A stretch of 64,000 nucleotides of DNA from Edaphocola flava (GTDB lineage: Bacteria; Bacteroidota; Bacteroidia; Chitinophagales; Chitinophagaceae). The position numbers were made by a program, and so were the translations under genes. The notes beneath the pieces are model-generated. The model was not told the origin of the DNA and did no database searches. It saw nothing but the letters and a program-made list of their open reading frames with translations. The stretch's first letter is position 1. Each line of letters opens with the position of its first letter. The stretch lies in assembly GCF_004118155.1 (NCBI RefSeq), contig NZ_SAIQ01000005.1:1-64000 (forward strand), given 5' to 3'. Of this stretch, positions 59,773 through 64,000 are shown piece after piece.

Positions 59773-62556
59773 TTATTCCTTAATCACCTTTTCCACGATC
59801 ACGTAATCTTCACCGGCGTATTGCACGCGGACTTTTATATAGTAAACGCCCGAAGCAAGATGAGCAAAGTTTACCACCTGTTTTTTGCTGCTTGCAGTTT
59901 TTTCATTTTGTAGTACCTGGCCGAGCATGTTCATCAGCTGTACTTCTTTTACATCACCTTTATGTACTTCAATAGTCAGGCTGTTCTGTACAGGATTAGG
60001 GTAGAAGGTCAAGCCTAAATCCATAGCGACTTTCGGGATGCTATTCGTTGAGGTGACGATCACCTGGTTAGACTGATAAGTCGGAGCAGTGAAACAACCC
60101 TCTACATGCAGTACAGCATATACTGTATCAGGAACAGCTGTAGCCGTTCGGGTATAGGTATTGTTCGGGCTTTGCTGTTGCAGCAATAATTGATTGTTTA
60201 CATACCAGTCTAAACTATACACACTTGTTCCGGATACCGCAGCAGTATATACAACCGGCGAACCCTGAGGTGCATTGCTTGCAGGGCTAGCGGTAACACT
60301 AATAGCAGCCGTAATAAGGGCTTCTACATCTGCGGTAATCGCATTGCTGAGTACCGGGCTTGTTGTGCTCAGACAAGGAGCATTGCTGGTCAGTTCGCAA
60401 GTAATGATATCGCCATCATTAGGCGTATAATCAAAAGTTACACCGCCGCTACCCGTATTATTACCATTTACCTTCCACTGGTATACCGGAGCTGTTCCGC
60501 CATTGGTTGGGGTCGCTGTAAAGGTTACCTGCATACCGGCACAGGAAGTAGGATTGTTGCTTGCAATAACCACAGCTGGTGTAACGGTTGGTGTTACGTG
60601 CATGATAATGGCATTGCTGGTATCTGCAGTCGGATTAAAACAATCGCTATTGGTCAGGATACAGGTTACCGTATCTCCGTCTGCCGGAGTATAGCTGTAA
60701 GTGGCTCCTGTAGCCATATTCGTACCATTCACCTGCCATTGATAAACAGGATTGGCGCCCTGGTTACTTATTGTCGCCATATAACTTACACTGCTGCCGG
60801 AGCAAATATTATTAGCGCTCTCTGTAATGCTGATCGTTGGTGTCGGGCAGGCTTGAAAGTTGCTGCCATGTGCATAGAAAGTAGAAAGGCTGTTAAAGCT
60901 GTTCACCGTAATACTCACTTTCCAGTATCCATTCTGGAAGCTTACAGAGTCCGGAGTCAGTACTGCGGAACTGCTACCCAGGCCACTGAGACTGGTCAGT
61001 TTGGAGAAATATAAATTACCTAATGTCTGCGCAGATGGGTTCACCGCGATTTGCTGTGCTGCCGGGGCGGCTACATTGTAAGCGACCCAGTCCGCAGGAC
61101 TGAAATAAAAGCTCAGGGCTACATTGCCTGTTGGCGCCGTAGCAGCGTTCAGCGTAAAGCTCCTGCCCACATGCCATGGTCCATTGGTGCCTGCCTGTTG
61201 CGGAGCCCCTGCGGTAAGGCTAACTGTAGTATTGCCCAGGATATTGCTCAAGGATTTGATCGTTGCCAGTCTTCCACAGCTGCCGTTATTGGCGATCACC
61301 GGAAAGTTGCTTCCGGCACCGAAAAAGCGGGAACCGCTTGCCGTGGTATTGGTTGGTATCGTACCTGGATTTACCACTATAACTGCACTGTTACTCGTGT
61401 CTGCACAAGCGCCGTGGGTCAGTGCCACACGATAAGACCCGGCCTCGCTTAATGTAGCTGCAGAAAGCGTAAAAGAGTTGCTGAAGGAATTATTCGCCAC
61501 CGGGCTTCCGTTATGCAGCCACTGGTAGCTTTGCGCATTGGGACTCAGCATTTCTAAATTCACAATAGCACCCTCACATACCGTAAAGCCTGCGGGCTGT
61601 AGTGATACGGTTATAGCAGGATCAATCACAATGGGACCCGCAGCATTCAGGCTCACTGAACCTGCAGACACTACACGGATCTGGTAATTACCACCCGCTG
61701 TAGTTCCTGCAGGAATCGTAGCGTTGATGGGCGATGCTGTACCACTGCCTATAACCACAGGATTAGCAAAACTACCTGATGCATTGGAACGCTCAACAGT
61801 ATATGTAGTGGTCGTTGCCGCATTGGTATTGAAAGATACCTGGAATGTATTCGCACCTGCATTACAGAACGTAGAATCGCTGGTCGCCACATTGGTGATT
61901 TGTGTAGTAGGGGCAATTGTGGTACCGGTGATGAGGATATTGTCGAAACGGGAATTACCGGCAGGGGCTACCTGAGTGCCTGGTGATACGCTGTTCAGTG
62001 AGGTCGTAGATATTCTGATGTATGCAGTCGCTACATTGTTTAACGCTGCTGGCAGGGTAAAGGTTTTATGAAAGCCCGGCAGATAGGTTGCAGCCGTCCA
62101 GTCGCCGTTTACAGAAGCTGTTTGCTGGAAGCTTCCTGCAGGCAGATCGGTGAAATTAATGCCATCCGTACTATAAGATACTTTAAAGTCGAGCGGCCCG
62201 TTTCCACTGGCGCTGCCTTGTTCAAAGCCAATCTGGATGCTGGATTTGCCCACAGTGCTTACCTGGAATTGTATGTAATCTCCGACGGTGGTCCAGCGGT
62301 TAAGGTTTAGCGATTTGCCCGTACCATTGCCCGCATTGGCATAGGTAGCCGCGTAGGCTCCGTTTTGGTGCAAGCTGGTCAGGTTACCATTACCTTGTTC
62401 CGGGGTGATGGGACCATATACATTAGGTGGGCTGATTAATTGCTGTCCCGAACGGCTTTCAAAAGTCCAGAATGCAAGCGTATCGGTCTGGGCCTTGGCC
62501 AGGTAAGGGCTTGCACTGATTAATATGAAGAGTAAAAATTTATAGTATTTGAACAT
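59773..62556 (-). CDS. Large secreted protein with Ig-like repeats and T9SS sorting domain
   Basis: A 927-residue exported protein: signal peptide (LAKA-Q), an N-terminal jelly-roll-like segment (about 25-215, SKSLNLNRWTTVGDYIQF), several Ig-like domains (about 215-840) of the PVYQWQVNGTN..YTPADGDTVTC type, two of which are close tandem repeats near 580-760, and a C-terminal type A sorting domain (about 850-927, TFYPNPVQNSLTIEV ... GVYYIKV) that directs export by the type IX system and cleavage. No catalytic domain is visible; adhesion is a likely role. Confidence 0.9.
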   Translation of the reverse strand: MFKYYKFLLFILISASPYLAKAQTDTLAFWTFESRSGQQLISPPNVYGPITPEQGNGNLTSLHQNGAYAATYANAGNGTGKSLNLNRWTTVGDYIQFQVSTVGKSSIQIGFEQGSASGNGPLDFKVSYSTDGINFTDLPAGSFQQTASVNGDWTAATYLPGFHKTFTLPAALNNVATAYIRISTTSLNSVSPGTQVAPAGNSRFDNILITGTTIAPTTQITNVATSDSTFCNAGANTFQVSFNTNAATTTTYTVERSNASGSFANPVVIGSGTASPINATIPAGTTAGGNYQIRVVSAGSVSLNAAGPIVIDPAITVSLQPAGFTVCEGAIVNLEMLSPNAQSYQWLHNGSPVANNSFSNSFTLSAATLSEAGSYRVALTHGACADTSNSAVIVVNPGTIPTNTTASGSRFFGAGSNFPVIANNGSCGRLATIKSLSNILGNTTVSLTAGAPQQAGTNGPWHVGRSFTLNAATAPTGNVALSFYFSPADWVAYNVAAPAAQQIAVNPSAQTLGNLYFSKLTSLSGLGSSSAVLTPDSVSFQNGYWKVSITVNSFNSLSTFYAHGSNFQACPTPTISITESANNICSGSSVSYMATISNQGANPVYQWQVNGTNMATGATYSYTPADGDTVTCILTNSDCFNPTADTSNAIIMHVTPTVTPAVVIASNNPTSCAGMQVTFTATPTNGGTAPVYQWKVNGNNTGSGGVTFDYTPNDGDIITCELTSNAPCLSTTSPVLSNAITADVEALITAAISVTASPASNAPQGSPVVYTAAVSGTSVYSLDWYVNNQLLLQQQSPNNTYTRTATAVPDTVYAVLHVEGCFTAPTYQSNQVIVTSTNSIPKVAMDLGLTFYPNPVQNSLTIEVHKGDVKEVQLMNMLGQVLQNEKTASSKKQVVNFAHLASGVYYIKVRVQYAGEDYVIVEKVIKE

Positions 62557-62634
62557 TGTTTTATTGTTTAGAAATTACTGTACTTAAATACGCTCAACAG
62601 ATAAAAATGTAAAGGGATATTTTTATATAAAAAG

Positions 62635-62667
62635 ATTACACAACCTCTGAAAAAGAGGTTGTGTAAT
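62635..62667 (-). terminator. Terminator of the second T9SS cargo gene
   Basis: Perfect 14-bp arms (62635-62648 and 62653-62667 within one base) followed on the minus strand by A/T-rich sequence. Confidence 0.75.
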
Positions 62668-62696
62668 CCGTTAAAACAATATGGTTTCGGAGTAAC

Positions 62697-64000
62697 TTAT
62701 TGCTTAGTGAATTTTACTGTTTTGATCAAAGTATTGTTCGCAGCGCTGCGCACCTGAGCCATATAGGTTCCGGCAGCCAGACGGCTTACATCAACCGATG
62801 TAATATTCGCCGCATTGATCAGTTGCTTGCCTTCGATGCTGAAGATGTTTACGTTTACTGCTTCCTGAGCTACAATGTTCAGTACATTGGTCGCCGGATT
62901 AGGATACACATTGATCTCATTGTTTACCGGGATCATTACCTTCTTAGACAGATAAGCAGCAGAACCGGTAGCTGTGATGTCAATAGCATTAACCTGTAAG
63001 GTACCACCATTCGCAATCGGGCCGTAACCGTAGATCGCAAATTCAACCTGGTTTGTATTCACCAGACCAGTCAGGAAAGACATGTCAGGGTGTGATAATA
63101 CAGTTGAACTGTAACCACAATCATCGGCCTGTACGCTTAACTCACCACCATCGTACCAGAAGCTACCATCTAAGTTATAAGCCAGACGGGCTTTGGAGAT
63201 ACCAGAGTTAGAACGACGCAGTGTAGCGTAGAAACCAGTGATGTCGATAGGAGTTGCGCTTCCGATGTTTAACATGAATGATACGTGAGGCCCTAAGTCA
63301 GAGTACGTCATCAGGCCGTCTTTTTTCAGACCGCTTAAACCACCGTTGGTACACTTCTGAGCAGTATCGAAACCTACATTGGCTAATGGAGTAACAGTAT
63401 AACCGCTTGCTGCGTTTACGGTAGTGCTGTTACCTTTTTTACCGATGTACGCAGCAATGGTATTAGGGTAAACCACATTGATCGTATCTCTGCTGCGTGC
63501 AGTACATCCGTTAGTTGTTTTGCTGTAAGTAAATACGGCATCACCAGGGATGTGTGGGGTTGCAGCACCGCTGATGCTGTCGATAGAGGCTACGCTGGTA
63601 TCGTTGCTGCTCCATCTGCCACCGCTAACCGGTGCCGTGATCGTAACCGGTGTACCGATATACAGGAAGTCAGGAGCAGAGAATGAACCCAGGCTACCTG
63701 TGCTGTTTACGTTCACTGTATCTGCAGGAGAGAAGGCAGATAAACCAGAAGCAGAACAGATAGTTTTTACACGGTAGTAGTTGATTGCAGGAGCGACACC
63801 GGCAACGAGGGTACCCGTGTTGTAGGTAGCATTTGTAGCACCGGAGATATCAGTGAAGTTAACGTTGTCGGTAGACTTCTGCCATTGGTAAGAAATACCA
63901 ACACCAGCAACACCAGCAAAGTTTAACCAACGAGAACCGGTATCACAGATGTTCACCACAGAAGGAGTAACAGATCCTGCAGCAGGTGTACCCGCACAAG
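62697..64000 (-). CDS. T9SS-sorted secreted protein, C-terminal part (cut by window edge)
   Basis: The last 434 codons of a longer protein; the frame stays open through the right edge (CAGTPAAGSVTPSVVN precedes the first internal GTG), so the start is outside. Fibronectin/Ig-like modules (GISYQWQKSTDNVNFTDISGATN, INYYRVKTIC) precede a sorting domain ending VYPNPATNVLNIV ... GTYMAQV and VKFTKQ. It is a neighbour and probable functional relative of the 927-residue cargo, perhaps co-expressed, though a terminator lies between them. Confidence 0.88.
   Translation of the reverse strand, partial: CAGTPAAGSVTPSVVNICDTGSRWLNFAGVAGVGISYQWQKSTDNVNFTDISGATNATYNTGTLVAGVAPAINYYRVKTICSASGLSAFSPADTVNVNSTGSLGSFSAPDFLYIGTPVTITAPVSGGRWSSNDTSVASIDSISGAATPHIPGDAVFTYSKTTNGCTARSRDTINVVYPNTIAAYIGKKGNSTTVNAASGYTVTPLANVGFDTAQKCTNGGLSGLKKDGLMTYSDLGPHVSFMLNIGSATPIDITGFYATLRRSNSGISKARLAYNLDGSFWYDGGELSVQADDCGYSSTVLSHPDMSFLTGLVNTNQVEFAIYGYGPIANGGTLQVNAIDITATGSAAYLSKKVMIPVNNEINVYPNPATNVLNIVAQEAVNVNIFSIEGKQLINAANITSVDVSRLAAGTYMAQVRSAANNTLIKTVKFTKQ

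Overview
The window is chromosomal DNA of a member of the Bacteroidota, probably a Chitinophagales/Sphingobacteriia-type soil or freshwater organism (inference). Supporting signs are a SusC/SusD pair, two secreted proteins with type IX secretion (T9SS) C-terminal sorting domains, DUF3857/transglutaminase proteins, many lipoproteins ending their signal in a Bacteroidota-style lipobox, nearly universal TAnnTTTG -7 promoter elements (usually extended to TTTGCA/TTTGCC), A-rich rather than Shine-Dalgarno start regions, and tRNAs without encoded CCA. No phage, CRISPR array or transposase gene was seen. Almost everything is a housekeeping or envelope gene on a stable-looking chromosome segment.

Layout. 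1-90: 3' end of a 5S rRNA and its terminator, so an rRNA operon ends here. 265-7130: two DUF3857 secreted proteins (one with, one without the transglutaminase cysteine) and uvrA. 7197-16276: central metabolism and translation (orphan transketolase N-subunit, ATP-type PEP carboxykinase, SCO1 copper chaperone, ECF sigma factor, IscA-type Fe-S protein, CysRS, MsbA-like exporter). 16488-21597: a minimal SusC-SusD-lipoprotein uptake locus without enzymes. 21671-29238: SDR, GNAT, ProRS, a Gly/Tyr/Trp-rich secreted protein, isocitrate dehydrogenase, a BNR-type lipoprotein. 29359-35974: parAB, an MBL hydrolase, then a tightly overlapped ruvC-histidine kinase-glycosyltransferase operon and a flippase-like membrane protein. 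36097-41536: queA, rpsU, tyrosine recombinase, hpf, DUF4105, an OmpR-type regulator. 41598-47361: DUF2079, Dps, OprB-type porin, FKBP, peptidase T, azurin-like lipoprotein. 47474-54554: Nudix, ArsR, riboflavin synthase, TauE/SafE exporter, the rpmH-rnpA-yidD operon, holB, fRMsr and a DUF983 protein. 54637-55051: a highly structured non-coding element. 55157-56641: sufS and two tRNAs. 56662-59673: an accessory-looking stress island next to the tRNAs (desaturase remnant, DUF892 protein with an interrupted 5' end, an unlisted 53-residue ORF, two CsbD paralogues, cupin, VOC protein). 59773-64000: two T9SS cargo proteins, the second cut by the window edge.

The most interesting items are the 54.6-55.05 kb structured element built from four consecutive hairpins, the face-to-face -7 elements at 54074-54089, a set of promoters that would give leaderless mRNAs, the strong Shine-Dalgarno on rpsU in an otherwise SD-poor genome, the base-composition break inside the susC gene, and the broken or overlooked genes in the tRNA-linked island. 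All positions, motifs and arm lengths were read by eye; family names are from recognition of motifs, not from a database search.
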